Source of the DNA: Erythrobacter aureus
GTDB lineage: Bacteria > Pseudomonadota > Alphaproteobacteria > Sphingomonadales > Sphingomonadaceae
Direction of reading: 5' to 3'
Length of the DNA stretch: 64,000 bases
NCBI RefSeq assembly: GCF_003355455.1
Contig: NZ_CP031357.1
Location: 1,466,501-1,530,500, forward strand
Part shown: positions 1-8,108 of the stretch, one piece after another
How positions within the stretch are numbered: the first letter of the stretch is position 1
How the letters are laid out: each line of letters begins with the position of its first letter
Notes under the pieces: model-generated
Database searches by the model: none
What the model saw: only the letters and a program-made list of their open reading frames with translations
Told to the model about the DNA's origin: nothing
Made by a program: the position numbers and the translations under genes

Positions 1-374
1 GGACCCCGCCGCACTTCTGGGCGCTCGCCCTGTTTGTGAAGACGGATTATGCCAATGTCGGGATCCCGATGATGCCGGTCGTGAAGGGCGAGAGATCGAC
101 CCGTCGCCAGATCCTGATATATGCGGTGCTGTTGGTGCCGATTGCCGCCGCGCCGTGGTTTATCGGCGGAACGAGCTACGTCTATGGTGTTGCCTCGCTT
201 GCGCTGACGTTCGCCTTTCTGGCGCTGTCGTTTCCGGTGGCTTTTCGCCAGGCTGGCGAAAACGATACGATGAAACCCGAAAAGCGCTTGTTTGCTTTCA
301 GCATCGTCTACCTGTTCGCGCTTTTCGCCGCGCTGGTGGTGGACCGTATGCTGGCCTATCAGGGATGGATATGA
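1..374 (+). CDS. ctaB: Protoheme IX farnesyltransferase (heme O synthase), 3' end only
   Basis: This is the C-terminal part of a UbiA-superfamily membrane prenyltransferase that farnesylates heme b to heme o for the aa3-type oxidase. Coding is already open at base 3 and reads TPPHFWALALF, the conserved CtaB segment, followed by about three hydrophobic helices. The in-frame GTG at 36 is internal and is not a start. The 5' part, with the Asp-rich prenyl-diphosphate motifs, lies outside the window. The stop overlaps the next small gene as ATGA, so the two are probably translationally coupled. Family known, position in the operon seen directly. Confidence 0.9.
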   Translation, partial: TPPHFWALALFVKTDYANVGIPMMPVVKGERSTRRQILIYAVLLVPIAAAPWFIGGTSYVYGVASLALTFAFLALSFPVAFRQAGENDTMKPEKRLFAFSIVYLFALFAALVVDRMLAYQGWI

Positions 375-493
375 TGACCCCCGAAGAAGAAACCGAATTC
401 AAGCGACGCCAGAAGAGCCGCAATCTTGTGGTTGGTGGCATCCTGCTGTTTCTCGCCATCCTGTTCTACGTTATCACCATCGCCCGGATGTGA
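371..493 (+). CDS. Small single-helix membrane protein of the cox operon (CoxF-like)
   Basis: A 40-residue protein whose ATG overlaps the ctaB stop (ATGA); a second ATG follows at 374. The N-terminal half is charged (EEETEFKRRQKSRN). The C-terminal half is one hydrophobic helix of about 20 residues, giving a bitopic inner-membrane protein with a cytoplasmic head. A tiny ORF of this shape between ctaB and ctaG is common in alphaproteobacterial oxidase clusters and is sometimes called CoxF. It ends 7 bases before the ctaG start. A role in oxidase assembly or stability is inferred from position only. It is easily missed by gene callers because of its size. Confidence 0.75.
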   Translation: MMTPEEETEFKRRQKSRNLVVGGILLFLAILFYVITIARM

Positions 494-500
494 GGATTTC

Positions 501-1073
501 ATGACGGCCGCGACTCTCGAAACCCGCAAGAATCGTACCGCGCTGCTGGCTTTCGGTGGCGCACTCGCCATGCTCGGTCTCGGCTATGCCGCCGTCCCGC
601 TTTACGAACTGTTCTGTCAGGTCACAGGTTTTGGCGGGACAACCCAGCGTGCGAGCGAGAGTGACGCCGCCACGGCCGAACGCCTGGCCGCGAGCGCGGG
701 GGGCAGGACGATCTCGATCCGGTTCGACGGGACCACGGCAGGCGATGTTCCCTGGAGCTTCCGCCCCGAACAGGTGACCGACACCGTCACCATCGGCCAG
801 CGCGACATGGCGATCTATCTGGCGAAAAACAATTCGGACGAGACCATTACCGGCACCGCCACTTTCAATGTGGAGCCCGAGCAGGCGGGCGCCTATTTCA
901 ACAAAATTCAGTGCTTCTGCTTTACCGAGCAGGTGCTTGAACCGGGGCAGGAGGTGCGCATGCCCGTGCTCTATTTTGTCGATCCGAAGGCGCTCGACGA
1001 TCCGAATATGGAGGGTGTCGAGCAGATCACGCTCTCCTATACTTTCCACCGGGCTCTGGATTCTGCCGAGTAG
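501..1073 (+). CDS. ctaG: Cytochrome c oxidase assembly protein CtaG (Cox11 family)
   Basis: A 190-residue copper chaperone that delivers copper to the CuB site of oxidase subunit I. Residues 15-36 form the single N-terminal membrane anchor. The rest is the periplasmic immunoglobulin-like Cox11 domain. The copper-binding pair is present as QCFCF, with cysteines near residues 138 and 140. The ATG at 501 fits the family length; an upstream extension in the same frame reads as non-conserved sequence. It lies between the small CoxF-like gene and subunit III, the usual alphaproteobacterial order. Confidence 0.95.
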   Translation: MTAATLETRKNRTALLAFGGALAMLGLGYAAVPLYELFCQVTGFGGTTQRASESDAATAERLAASAGGRTISIRFDGTTAGDVPWSFRPEQVTDTVTIGQRDMAIYLAKNNSDETITGTATFNVEPEQAGAYFNKIQCFCFTEQVLEPGQEVRMPVLYFVDPKALDDPNMEGVEQITLSYTFHRALDSAE

Positions 1074-1139
1074 CCCCTAGACCCGCGCGCCATGGCGCAT
1101 TAAGGGCACCCGCAAAGCGAAACCCAGGACGCGAGTACT

Positions 1140-1961
1140 ATGGCTGGCAACGTCAATCACGAATATCACATTCTCGAACCCGATATCTGGCCGCTGATCG
1201 GCTCGATTTCGGCGCTCACCTTCACCAGCGGCATGGTGCTCTACATGCACGAAATGGCCAGCGGGCATCTCGTGCTCGGCCTCGGCATCGCTGGCCTGAT
1301 CGCCACTTTTTTCGCTTGGTTCGGCAATATCGTGAAAGAAGCGGAGCGCGGGGATCACACGCCGATCGTCCAGCTTCACATGCGCTACGGCATGATTCTC
1401 TTCATCGCTTCGGAAGTGATGTTCTTCGTCGGCTGGTTCTGGAGCTGGTTCGATTTCGCGCTGTTCCCCAGCGAGATTTCCGAGGTCGTCGGCGGGGTCT
1501 TCCCGCCGCAGGCGATCGAAGCGGTGATCGATCCGTTCGGCCTTCCGCTGCTCAATACGCTGATCCTGCTGTGTTCGGGCACCACCGTTACCTGGGCACA
1601 CCATTCGTTGATCCACGGGGATCGCGAAGGCCTCAAAAAGGGCCTGTGGCTGACGATCATCCTCGGTGTGATCTTCACCGCGATCCAGGCCTACGAATAC
1701 GCCCATGCGCCGTTCGCTTTCGGTGGCAACACCTACAGCTCGGCCTTTTACATGGCGACCGGCTTCCACGGTTTCCACGTCCTCGTCGGCACGATCTTCC
1801 TGATCGTCTGCCTGGTTCGTGCCTATAAGGGCCACTTCACCCCGCGCCAGCATTTCGGCTTCGAAGCCGCTGCGTGGTACTGGCACTTTGTCGACGTCGT
1901 GTGGCTGTTTCTCTTCGTCACCGTCTATGTCTGGGGCGGCTGGGGCGCTGCCGTCCACTGA
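1140..1961 (+). CDS. ctaE: Cytochrome c oxidase subunit III
   Basis: A 273-residue membrane protein with about seven hydrophobic helices, the full length of subunit III. It is a structural subunit of the aa3-type terminal oxidase and supports proton uptake and stability of the catalytic core. Recognisable family segments include RYGMILFIASEVMFF, with its conserved Glu, then GTTVTWAHHSLIHGDR and the C-terminal AAWYWHFVDVVWLFLF. A 66-base gap separates it from ctaG. Its TGA overlaps the next ATG as TGATG, so the DUF983 gene is coupled to it. Confidence 0.96.
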   Translation: MAGNVNHEYHILEPDIWPLIGSISALTFTSGMVLYMHEMASGHLVLGLGIAGLIATFFAWFGNIVKEAERGDHTPIVQLHMRYGMILFIASEVMFFVGWFWSWFDFALFPSEISEVVGGVFPPQAIEAVIDPFGLPLLNTLILLCSGTTVTWAHHSLIHGDREGLKKGLWLTIILGVIFTAIQAYEYAHAPFAFGGNTYSSAFYMATGFHGFHVLVGTIFLIVCLVRAYKGHFTPRQHFGFEAAAWYWHFVDVVWLFLFVTVYVWGGWGAAVH

Positions 1962-2350
1962 TGCCTTCCGACAGGCCTGAAACACGCGAAGGGCAGCCCG
2001 GTATCGCCGAGGCTGCCCTTCTCGGTTTGTGCCCTCGCTGCGGGGCGAAGACGATGTTTGCCGGCATGCTGGCCTTTTCGAAGACGTGCCGCGCTTGCGG
2101 CCTCGACTATTCGCGTTTCAATGTCGGAGACGGGCCTGCGGCGTTGGTGACGCTTGCAGTGGGTACGATCACCGTCGCGCTGGCCATATGGGTGGAGCTG
2201 TCTTTGGAACCTGCCTGGTGGGTGCACGCGCTTCTCTGGGTTCCGCTCACCTTCGCACTCGTTATCGGCGGGCTGCGCGTGACCAAGGCGTGGCTGCTCG
2301 CCAGCGAATTCCTCAACGATGCCCGCGAGGCGGGCAGCAGGGATCTGTAA
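1961..2350 (+). CDS. DUF983 family protein with zinc-ribbon-like cysteines
   Basis: A 129-residue protein with a start overlapping the ctaE stop. Two CxxC pairs (CPRCG near residue 24, CRACG near 43) suggest a zinc ribbon, followed by two membrane helices. DUF983 proteins often sit between oxidase subunit III and SURF1 in alphaproteobacteria, as here. Their function is unknown; help with cofactor insertion or oxidase assembly is inferred from context. The SURF1 ATG follows its stop with no spacer, consistent with one transcript. Confidence 0.88.
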   Translation: MPSDRPETREGQPGIAEAALLGLCPRCGAKTMFAGMLAFSKTCRACGLDYSRFNVGDGPAALVTLAVGTITVALAIWVELSLEPAWWVHALLWVPLTFALVIGGLRVTKAWLLASEFLNDAREAGSRDL

Positions 2351-2923
2351 ATGCGCATTCCGCTGATACCGACCGTGATCGTGGCGGCGGCGATTGCAAC
2401 GATGGTTGCGCTGGGCTTCTGGCAATTGGGCCGAATGGACGAAAAGGCAGCGCTTATCGCCCGGGCCGAGCAATCTCTGGCAATGTCGGCGGAGGTCGAA
2501 TATCCCCGCGATCCCGATGCGCTGGAAGGTGTCCTCTATCGGCGCACGACGATCGAATGCGTTGAAATCGAGGGCGTCACCACCGTGGCTGGCACCAGCC
2601 AGCGGGGAGAGAAGGGCGTGGCGCAGCGGGCAACCTGTTCACTTGCCGATGGCACGAAGCTGCGGGTCGACCTGGGCTTCTCCCGCAATCCGGCCCCGGT
2701 GGACTGGGCCGGGGGTGCGGTTCGCGGGACTATTGCCCCAGGTGGCAGGATCGTCGCCGCCGAAAGCGTTGCGGGTCTTGAATTGCTTGCTCCGCCCGAT
2801 CCGCGCGATCTGCCTGACAACCACCTCGCCTATGCCGGTCAGTGGTTCTTTTTCGCGTTGACCGCGCTGGTGATCTACATCCTTGCGCTGCGCCGCAGTT
2901 CGACCCGCGCTAGGGCGGATTAA
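2351..2923 (+). CDS. SURF1 family oxidase assembly protein
   Basis: A 190-residue protein of the SURF1/Shy1 family, which assists heme a insertion into subunit I of the aa3 oxidase. It has the family topology: a helix near residues 5-20 containing ALGFWQLGRMDEK, a periplasmic middle domain, and a C-terminal helix near 160-182 after NHLAYAGQWFFFA. At 190 residues it is shorter than many homologues (220-250), mainly in the middle domain, but both signature ends are present. It starts directly after the DUF983 stop and is the last oxidase gene of the operon. Confidence 0.9.
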   Translation: MRIPLIPTVIVAAAIATMVALGFWQLGRMDEKAALIARAEQSLAMSAEVEYPRDPDALEGVLYRRTTIECVEIEGVTTVAGTSQRGEKGVAQRATCSLADGTKLRVDLGFSRNPAPVDWAGGAVRGTIAPGGRIVAAESVAGLELLAPPDPRDLPDNHLAYAGQWFFFALTALVIYILALRRSSTRARAD

Positions 2924-2973
2924 AGAGCCGCTTGCTTGCCCGCGCCCCTGCGCCCCGCTAACCGCCTTTTCCG

Positions 2974-4365
2974 ATGAAGTACGTTTCAACTCGCGGCAGC
3001 GCGCCCGCGCTCGATTTCGCCGGTGTCACGCTGGCGGGCCTCGCCAGCGATGGCGGCTTGTATGTGCCCGAGGAATGGCCGCAATTCTCGCTCGATGAGA
3101 TCGCAGCGATGCGCGGGCTGCCCTATGCCGAACTGGCGGCGCGGGTAATGCAGCCCTTTGTCGGCGACTGCCTCAGCCCCGACCGTCTGGGCGAGCTTAC
3201 CGCGAAGGCCTATGGCCGGTTTGCCCATGCGGCGGTCACCCCGCTCACCCAGCTCGACGAACGGCAATGGCTGCTCGAACTGTTCCATGGGCCGACCCTG
3301 GCGTTCAAGGATGTCGCGCTGCAACTCCTCGGTCTGCTCTTCGAGGAGTTTCTCGAACGCGACGATGGCAGCCTGACCATCGTGGGCGCGACCAGCGGCG
3401 ATACGGGTAGCGCGGCGATCGATGCCGTAGCCGGGCTCGACCGGGTCGAGATTTTCATGCTCCACCCCAAGGGGCGGGTAAGCGATGTCCAGCGCCGCCA
3501 GATGACCACGGTGCGCGCGCCCAACGTCCACAATATCGCCATCGACGGATCGTTCGACGATGCGCAGGCGATGGTGAAGCGAATTTTTACCGACCGCGAC
3601 GTTACCGCAAAGCATCGGATCGGTGCGGTCAATTCGATCAACTGGGCACGGCTGATGGCACAGGTGGTCTATTACTTCGCCGCGTCGCTCCAGCTCGGCG
3701 GGCCGGACCGCAAACAGGCCTTCAGCGTGCCGACGGGTAATTTCGGCGACGTCTTTGCCGGCCATGTGGCCGCGCGCATGGGCTTGCCCGTCGAACGGTT
3801 GATCGTGGCGACCAATGTCAACGACATCCTCCACCGTGCCCTGTCGGCCGGTGACTATTCGACCGGGAGCGTCACGCCCACTGCCGCGCCGAGCATGGAC
3901 ATTCAGGTGAGCTCGAATTTCGAACGCCTGTTGTACGACGTTGGTGGGCGCGATGGCATGGCCATGGCCGAACAGATGCGCGCCTTCGAGGCGAGCAGGG
4001 CGATGCAGCTGACCAATGCCCAGCGCGAAGGGGCCGCCGCCCTGTTCACCAGCATGCGTGCGGACGAGAACGATATGGCCCGCGCCATGCGCTGGGCGAG
4101 CGAGGCATGCGCCGAGATCGTCGATCCGCACACGGCCATCGGGCTTCATGCCGCGCGCGCAGCGGATCTTCCCGCCGATGTGCCGGTCGTGACGCTGGTA
4201 ACCGCGCATCCTGCCAAGTTCCCCGACGCGGTCGAACGCGCCACCGGATCGCGGCCTGCGCTGCCGGGGCGCGTGGGCGACCTGTTCGCCCGCGAGGAAG
4301 CCTATACCGAGCTTCCGGGTACCTATGAGGCCGTGCGCGATCACATATTGGCGAACGCATCCTGA
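2974..4365 (+). CDS. thrC: Threonine synthase
   Basis: A 463-residue PLP-dependent lyase that converts O-phosphohomoserine to threonine. The N-terminus KYVSTRGSAPALDF and the motif HGPTLAFKDVALQ, with the PLP-binding Lys near residue 112, identify the family. GATSGDTGSAAI and VPTGNFGDVFAG are the phosphate- and cofactor-binding loops. The length matches the longer alphaproteobacterial and fungal type. The start at 2974 is 50 bases after SURF1. The stop overlaps the downstream methyltransferase start as TGATG. Confidence 0.96.
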   Translation: MKYVSTRGSAPALDFAGVTLAGLASDGGLYVPEEWPQFSLDEIAAMRGLPYAELAARVMQPFVGDCLSPDRLGELTAKAYGRFAHAAVTPLTQLDERQWLLELFHGPTLAFKDVALQLLGLLFEEFLERDDGSLTIVGATSGDTGSAAIDAVAGLDRVEIFMLHPKGRVSDVQRRQMTTVRAPNVHNIAIDGSFDDAQAMVKRIFTDRDVTAKHRIGAVNSINWARLMAQVVYYFAASLQLGGPDRKQAFSVPTGNFGDVFAGHVAARMGLPVERLIVATNVNDILHRALSAGDYSTGSVTPTAAPSMDIQVSSNFERLLYDVGGRDGMAMAEQMRAFEASRAMQLTNAQREGAAALFTSMRADENDMARAMRWASEACAEIVDPHTAIGLHAARAADLPADVPVVTLVTAHPAKFPDAVERATGSRPALPGRVGDLFAREEAYTELPGTYEAVRDHILANAS

Positions 4366-5255
4366 TGGCCGAACTGCGCCGCAATCCTGTCCTGATGATA
4401 GGCGAGGGCTGGGATGCCTATCGCCTGCTCGACAGCGGGCATGGTCGCAAGTTGGAAGCGTATGGCCCCTACCGCTTCATCCGGCCCGAACCGCAGGCCA
4501 TGTGGTCGCCCCGGCTGGAGCAATGGGACGCGCATGGCGAGTTCGTGCCCGGCAGCGACGAGGATGGCGGAGGTCGCTGGCACTATTCGAAGGCGGTCCC
4601 CGACGATGGCTGGGCATTGGGCTGGGGCGAGGAAGCGCGCTTCACCGCCCAGTGCACACCTTTCCGTCATCTTGGCTTCTTTCCCGATATGGCGCCGGTG
4701 TGGGACTGGATGGGCGACCGGCTCGAAGGCTGCACCGACGCCGAAACCATGAACCTGTTCGGCTATACCGGTGTCGGCACGCAGGCACTCTCGCGCTTCG
4801 GGCGAGTGACCCATGTCGATGCGAGCAAGAAGTCGGTCGGCCAAGGGCGCGAGAACGCGGCGCTGGCGGGTCTCGAGGATCGTCCGATTCGCTGGCTGGT
4901 CGAGGATGCCGTGAAATACACCGCGCGAGAGGTTCGTCGTGGGCGGCGGTACGATGGGATCATTCTCGATCCGCCCAAATTCGGACGCGGCCCGGATGGC
5001 GAGGTCTGGCGGCTGGAAGAAGGCCTGCCCGGGCTCGTCTCCGATTGTCGCCGGTTGCTCGATGGCGATAGCCGGTTTCTTTTCCTTACCGTTTATGCCG
5101 TGCGGATGAGCAGCCTCGCGCTGGCGGGCCTGCTCGCCGAGGTCTTCGAAGGGCTTCCCGGAACGATCGAGCATGGCGACTTGGCGGTGCAGGAGGATGG
5201 CTCGGGCCGCCTGTTGCCTACGGCGATCTTCGCGCGCTGGTCGAATCCGCGCTAA
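4365..5255 (+). CDS. Class I SAM-dependent methyltransferase (Methyltrans_SAM, RlmI-like)
   Basis: A 296-residue Rossmann methyltransferase. The SAM-binding motif I is NLFGYTGVGTQAL (about residues 130-142), followed by the acidic strand THVDAS. The catalytic-type loop LDPPKFGRGPDGE (about 201-213) resembles the DPP motif of rRNA m5C/RlmI-type enzymes. It lacks an obvious PUA domain, so it is a compact relative of RlmI, and the substrate is unproven; RNA is the likeliest target. It is coupled to thrC by a one-base overlap and followed by folB 11 bases later. Confidence 0.85.
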   Translation: MAELRRNPVLMIGEGWDAYRLLDSGHGRKLEAYGPYRFIRPEPQAMWSPRLEQWDAHGEFVPGSDEDGGGRWHYSKAVPDDGWALGWGEEARFTAQCTPFRHLGFFPDMAPVWDWMGDRLEGCTDAETMNLFGYTGVGTQALSRFGRVTHVDASKKSVGQGRENAALAGLEDRPIRWLVEDAVKYTAREVRRGRRYDGIILDPPKFGRGPDGEVWRLEEGLPGLVSDCRRLLDGDSRFLFLTVYAVRMSSLALAGLLAEVFEGLPGTIEHGDLAVQEDGSGRLLPTAIFARWSNPR

Positions 5256-5266
5256 AGCCCCCCGCA

Positions 5267-5641
5267 ATGAACGATTCGCTGATCCTCGAAGTGGCCGATT
5301 TCGAGCATGACGTGCTCACCGGCATTTATTCCGAAGAAACCGGCCGCCCCCAGCCGCTGCGCTTTACCATTAAGGTGCGGATGAAACCGCTCGACCACTA
5401 CGATGCGGACACCCCGCTCGACGATTCGAAGAACTACATGGATCTGAAGTTCGCCGCGTCCGATGCCTTGCCCGAGGGCGTGCATTTCAAATTGATCGAA
5501 GCGGTGGCCGACCACGTCTGCGAAACCCTGTTCCTGCAAGATGCGCGCGTTGAGGCGGTGACGGTGAAGATCGTCAAGCTGGCAATTGCCGAAGCGGGCG
5601 AGAAGATCGGCATCACGCTCCACCGCGAGCGCCGCGAATGA
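5267..5641 (+). CDS. folB: Dihydroneopterin aldolase
   Basis: A 124-residue FolB-fold protein that cleaves 7,8-dihydroneopterin in folate synthesis. The sequence from LEVADFEHDVLTGIYSEE through RFTIKVRM and the later FKLIEAVADHVCETLF match the family, including the substrate-binding Glu of the second segment. The C-terminal strand VEAVTVKIVKLAIAEAGEKIGI is typical. It sits 11 bases after the methyltransferase gene and overlaps the following ORF by ATGA. No other folate gene is adjacent. Confidence 0.88.
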   Translation: MNDSLILEVADFEHDVLTGIYSEETGRPQPLRFTIKVRMKPLDHYDADTPLDDSKNYMDLKFAASDALPEGVHFKLIEAVADHVCETLFLQDARVEAVTVKIVKLAIAEAGEKIGITLHRERRE

Positions 5642-5937
5642 AACGTATCCCGGTCGACGGATTGCCCGACGACCCGCTCGCCGCCGCGGGTGTTTTTCAC
5701 CAACATTGGCTGGCCCATGTCGAAGGCAGGCTGACCGCGGGGGAGGATGTCTTGCTTCTCCTGCCGCCGACAGATCACGGCCATCGCGAATGGCGGCTGG
5801 CGATCGTCGCGGGGCTGGCGCGCAAGCACGCGCCTCGGCGGATCAATATGGTGGCCGGCCAAGGGGAAGCCGTAGACGCTACCGAAGCGTATCTCGCCGG
5901 CGCGCCGGGGATCACCGGTCAGTACCTGGAAATCTGA
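5638..5937 (+). CDS. Small Rossmann-like domain protein of unknown function
   Basis: A 99-residue protein whose ATG overlaps the folB stop (ATGA). The core alternates strand and helix: EDVLLLLPPTDHGHREW, then LAIVAGLARKHAPRRINMVAG, reminiscent of half of a Rossmann fold or a truncated short-chain dehydrogenase. There is no complete nucleotide-binding motif and no catalytic Tyr-Lys pair. Coupling to folB is seen; a link to pterin metabolism is only inferred. It is the last gene of the thrC-folB run. Confidence 0.7.
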   Translation: MKRIPVDGLPDDPLAAAGVFHQHWLAHVEGRLTAGEDVLLLLPPTDHGHREWRLAIVAGLARKHAPRRINMVAGQGEAVDATEAYLAGAPGITGQYLEI

Positions 5938-6142
5938 GCCACGAGCGCACACTGCTTCGGACCTGCGGAACGCTCTCGAGGCCGACGATGATTCGATGAG
6001 CGACCGGATACCGGTTGCGGGTTCCGGAAGGAGGATCGAGACCGCGGCGATCCGGCATGGTGGAAAAAGCGGTTCTTGTTGATCGGCATCAAGGACCGTG
6101 TCCCGGCTTCGGCGCATCCATTGGAACGCAAAGGAGCTGACC

Positions 6143-6361
6143 ATGTCGAAGCGCCTCACCCGTGAACTTGTCGCCAGGCACGCCGTCGCCGCCTGCAAGG
6201 TGGAGCGCGGGTTCGAATTGCCGAGGTGGCTCTATATCATGACGGTGGCACTTTATCTGGCCTTCCTCGCCATGATGGCGGCGGGCTATCGATATCAGAA
6301 CCGATTTTTCCGGCGCTCGTCTTGGACTGGGGTCTCGCTGAAAGGACGATTGCCGCGTTGA
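6143..6361 (+). CDS. Small hypothetical membrane protein
   Basis: A 72-residue ORF. The start at 6143 is chosen because AAAGGAG lies 8 bases upstream; an in-frame ATG at 6098 has no such site. Residues 1-30 are basic and amphipathic, residues 31-50 are a hydrophobic helix (WLYIMTVALYLAFLAMMAA), and the tail is Arg/Lys-rich. I recognise no family. The C-terminal 18 residues look less coding-like, so the true 3' end is uncertain. The 205 bases between it and the preceding gene show no clear feature. Confidence 0.5.
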   Translation: MSKRLTRELVARHAVAACKVERGFELPRWLYIMTVALYLAFLAMMAAGYRYQNRFFRRSSWTGVSLKGRLPR

Positions 6362-6438
6362 CTTGAGCGCGCGGCAAGCCGGGGGGAAGCGCGGGGTCGG
6401 GCAACCGGTTCCGCGCTTTTCGCTTGCTCTTCCGCCCG

Positions 6439-6957
6439 CTAGCGAATTTGCGCGCGCAATCGCTCGAGCACCGCGTCTTCCTCGGCCACCAGCGCAATCA
6501 CGGCATTACGGGCGGCCTCGATGGCCTCGGCGTCCTGCGCCTGCACACGCGCGGCGGCATAGAGGATGTCGAGGTCGCCCAGCGCGACAGCCGAATTGCT
6601 GCGTGCCGAATCGAGATCGGCCAGCGCAACCTGCGCTGCTGCCCAACTGTCGCTCCCTATGCTGCTTCCGACTGCGGCAACCACCATGCGTTCTGCATCC
6701 GGCACCGCACCGAAGAAATCGGCATGGGAACTGCGGACCTGCCCGACCAGTGCCGCGAGTCGCGTGTCGAGATCGCCCGTGAGATCGGTTTCCACCTCGG
6801 GAACGTCGAGCTTTCGCCCCGGTACCGGCTGGAAGGTGCCTTCGGCTCGCTCTACGTCGCGAACTGCGAGCGAGGGATAGCGATCCGAGGCGGTACCGGC
6901 GCAACCAACTAGCAGCGCAGCGCACAGGGGGGCGACAGTAAGCTTGCGATCGATCAT
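6439..6957 (-). CDS. Hypothetical lipoprotein
   Basis: A 172-residue exported protein with a lipoprotein signal: positively charged start, hydrophobic stretch, then LLVGC as lipobox, with Cys near residue 19. The start at 6957 is preferred over upstream ATGs at 6978 and 6969 because GGAGGG lies 6 bases before it. The mature part is acidic and alanine-rich, and is predicted to be mostly helical and possibly coiled-coil from about residue 60 to the end. No enzymatic motif is visible. It stands alone between convergent and divergent neighbours. Confidence 0.75.
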   Translation of the reverse strand: MIDRKLTVAPLCAALLVGCAGTASDRYPSLAVRDVERAEGTFQPVPGRKLDVPEVETDLTGDLDTRLAALVGQVRSSHADFFGAVPDAERMVVAAVGSSIGSDSWAAAQVALADLDSARSNSAVALGDLDILYAAARVQAQDAEAIEAARNAVIALVAEEDAVLERLRAQIR

Positions 6958-7021
6958 CGTGCCCTCCATATCACGCACTCCGCAGCGCGCCAGCGAGGAT
7001 GCAAATTTCCTCTCGGCAAGC

Positions 7022-7052
7022 GTTGACTTGGCCCCTCCTTTCGCTTAACGGC
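7022..7052 (+). promoter_or_regulatory. Possible rplU-rpmA promoter
   Basis: TTGACT at about 7023 is followed 17 bases later by TAACGG, a weak -10. The -35 matches the alphaproteobacterial TTGAC preference. It would give a leader of about 100 bases before rplU. Pattern-based and weak. Confidence 0.3.
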
Positions 7053-7159
7053 ACGCTTCTTTCCGGGGCTGCCATGGGCGGCCAGACGGGCGCGCCGTTT
7101 ATTCGCAAGAGTTCGTCTTGTGGGTTAGGGCACAGCAATTTGAACGAGAGATACGTACC

Positions 7160-7618
7160 ATGTTCGCAGTAGTGCGCACGGGCGGCAAGCAGTACCGGGT
7201 TGCCGCCGGAGACAAGATCGCGGTTGAGAAGCTGGCTGGCGAAGCCGGCGACACCATCACGCTGGGCGACGTCCTGCTTGCAGGCGAAGGCGATACGCTT
7301 TCGGATGCCGGCAAGGTCACCGTTTCGGCGGAGATCATTGCGCAGGCTAAGAGCGAAAAGGTCATCGTCTTCAAGAAGCGTCGCCGCCACAATTATCGCC
7401 GCAAGAACGGCCACCGCCAGCAGATGACCCTGCTGCGTATCACCGACGTCGGCACCGGCACCGCCAAGAAGGCCGCGCCGAAGAAGGAAGCTGCTCCGAA
7501 GGCCGATACCGCGGAGAAGAAGGCTGCTCCGAAGAAGGACGCTGCCGAGAAGAAGGCTCCGGCCAAGAAAGCAGCGCCCAAGAAGGCCGCCGCCAAAAAG
7601 ACCGAAGACAAGAAGTAA
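7160..7618 (+). CDS. rplU: 50S ribosomal protein L21 with long Lys/Ala-rich tail
   Basis: A 152-residue protein. Residues 1-102 are a complete L21 (MFAVVRTGGKQYRV at the start, KRRRHNYRRKNGHRQ in the RNA-binding region), a 23S rRNA-binding protein of the large subunit. Residues 103-152 are an extra tail made almost only of Lys, Ala, Pro, Asp and Glu, with repeated KKAAPKK-type units like histone H1 tails. Such tails occur on L21 in some alphaproteobacteria. The start at 7160 is the family start; the upstream in-frame extension is not conserved. It is followed by rpmA 12 bases later. Confidence 0.96.
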   Translation: MFAVVRTGGKQYRVAAGDKIAVEKLAGEAGDTITLGDVLLAGEGDTLSDAGKVTVSAEIIAQAKSEKVIVFKKRRRHNYRRKNGHRQQMTLLRITDVGTGTAKKAAPKKEAAPKADTAEKKAAPKKDAAEKKAPAKKAAPKKAAAKKTEDKK

Positions 7619-7630
7619 GGAACACGGACG

Positions 7631-7900
7631 ATGGCACATAAGAAAGCAGGCGGTTCGTCGCGCAACGGTCGCGATTCAGCCGGTCGTCGCCTTGGTGTGA
7701 AGAAGTTCGGCAGCGAGAATGTCGTCGCCGGCAACATCATCGTGCGTCAGCGCGGCACCAAGTTCTATCCGGGCACCAATGTCGGCATGGGCAAGGATCA
7801 CACGCTGTTCGCCCTTACCGACGGTATTGTGCGCTTCCACAAGGGCAAGCTCGACCGAAAGTTCGTCTCGGTCGACATGATGGCCGAAGCCGCCGAATAA
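7631..7900 (+). CDS. rpmA: 50S ribosomal protein L27
   Basis: An 89-residue ribosomal protein whose N-terminal arm reaches the peptidyl-transferase centre. The sequence MAHKKAGGSSRNGRDS followed by GRRLGVKKFG is the classic L27 start, with no Firmicutes-type pre-sequence to be cleaved. GNIIVRQRGTKFYPG and GKDHTLFAL complete the fold. It lies 12 bases after rplU, the universal pairing, and a strong hairpin terminator follows at 7968-8000. An Obg GTPase gene, often next in this operon, is absent here. Confidence 0.97.
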   Translation: MAHKKAGGSSRNGRDSAGRRLGVKKFGSENVVAGNIIVRQRGTKFYPGTNVGMGKDHTLFALTDGIVRFHKGKLDRKFVSVDMMAEAAE

Positions 7901-7967
7901 CCGGACGCTCCGATAACGGGATCGTCCAAACGGGACGGTCCCAGCCGGGTCCATGATCCGGCAACCG

Positions 7968-8000
7968 AAGAGGGAGATGGGGCCAACCCGTCTCCCTCTT
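7968..8000 (+). terminator. Rho-independent terminator after rpmA
   Basis: A 10-bp perfect stem (AAGAGGGAGA at 7968-7977 pairing with TCTCCCTCTT at 7991-8000), extended by an inner GGG/CCC, encloses a short loop. GTCGTTT follows. It lies 68 bases after rpmA and before the acetyltransferase gene, so it should end the ribosomal operon. Confidence 0.75.
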
Positions 8001-8108
8001 GTCGTTTCTCCCTCTTCGATTTCGCTGGCGAAACTTTCTTTCGTCATCACGCAATTGTCACGCGTCCGGCCTAGGAGCCCGGAGCGTGGATCCAAGGGGA
8101 GAATACCG

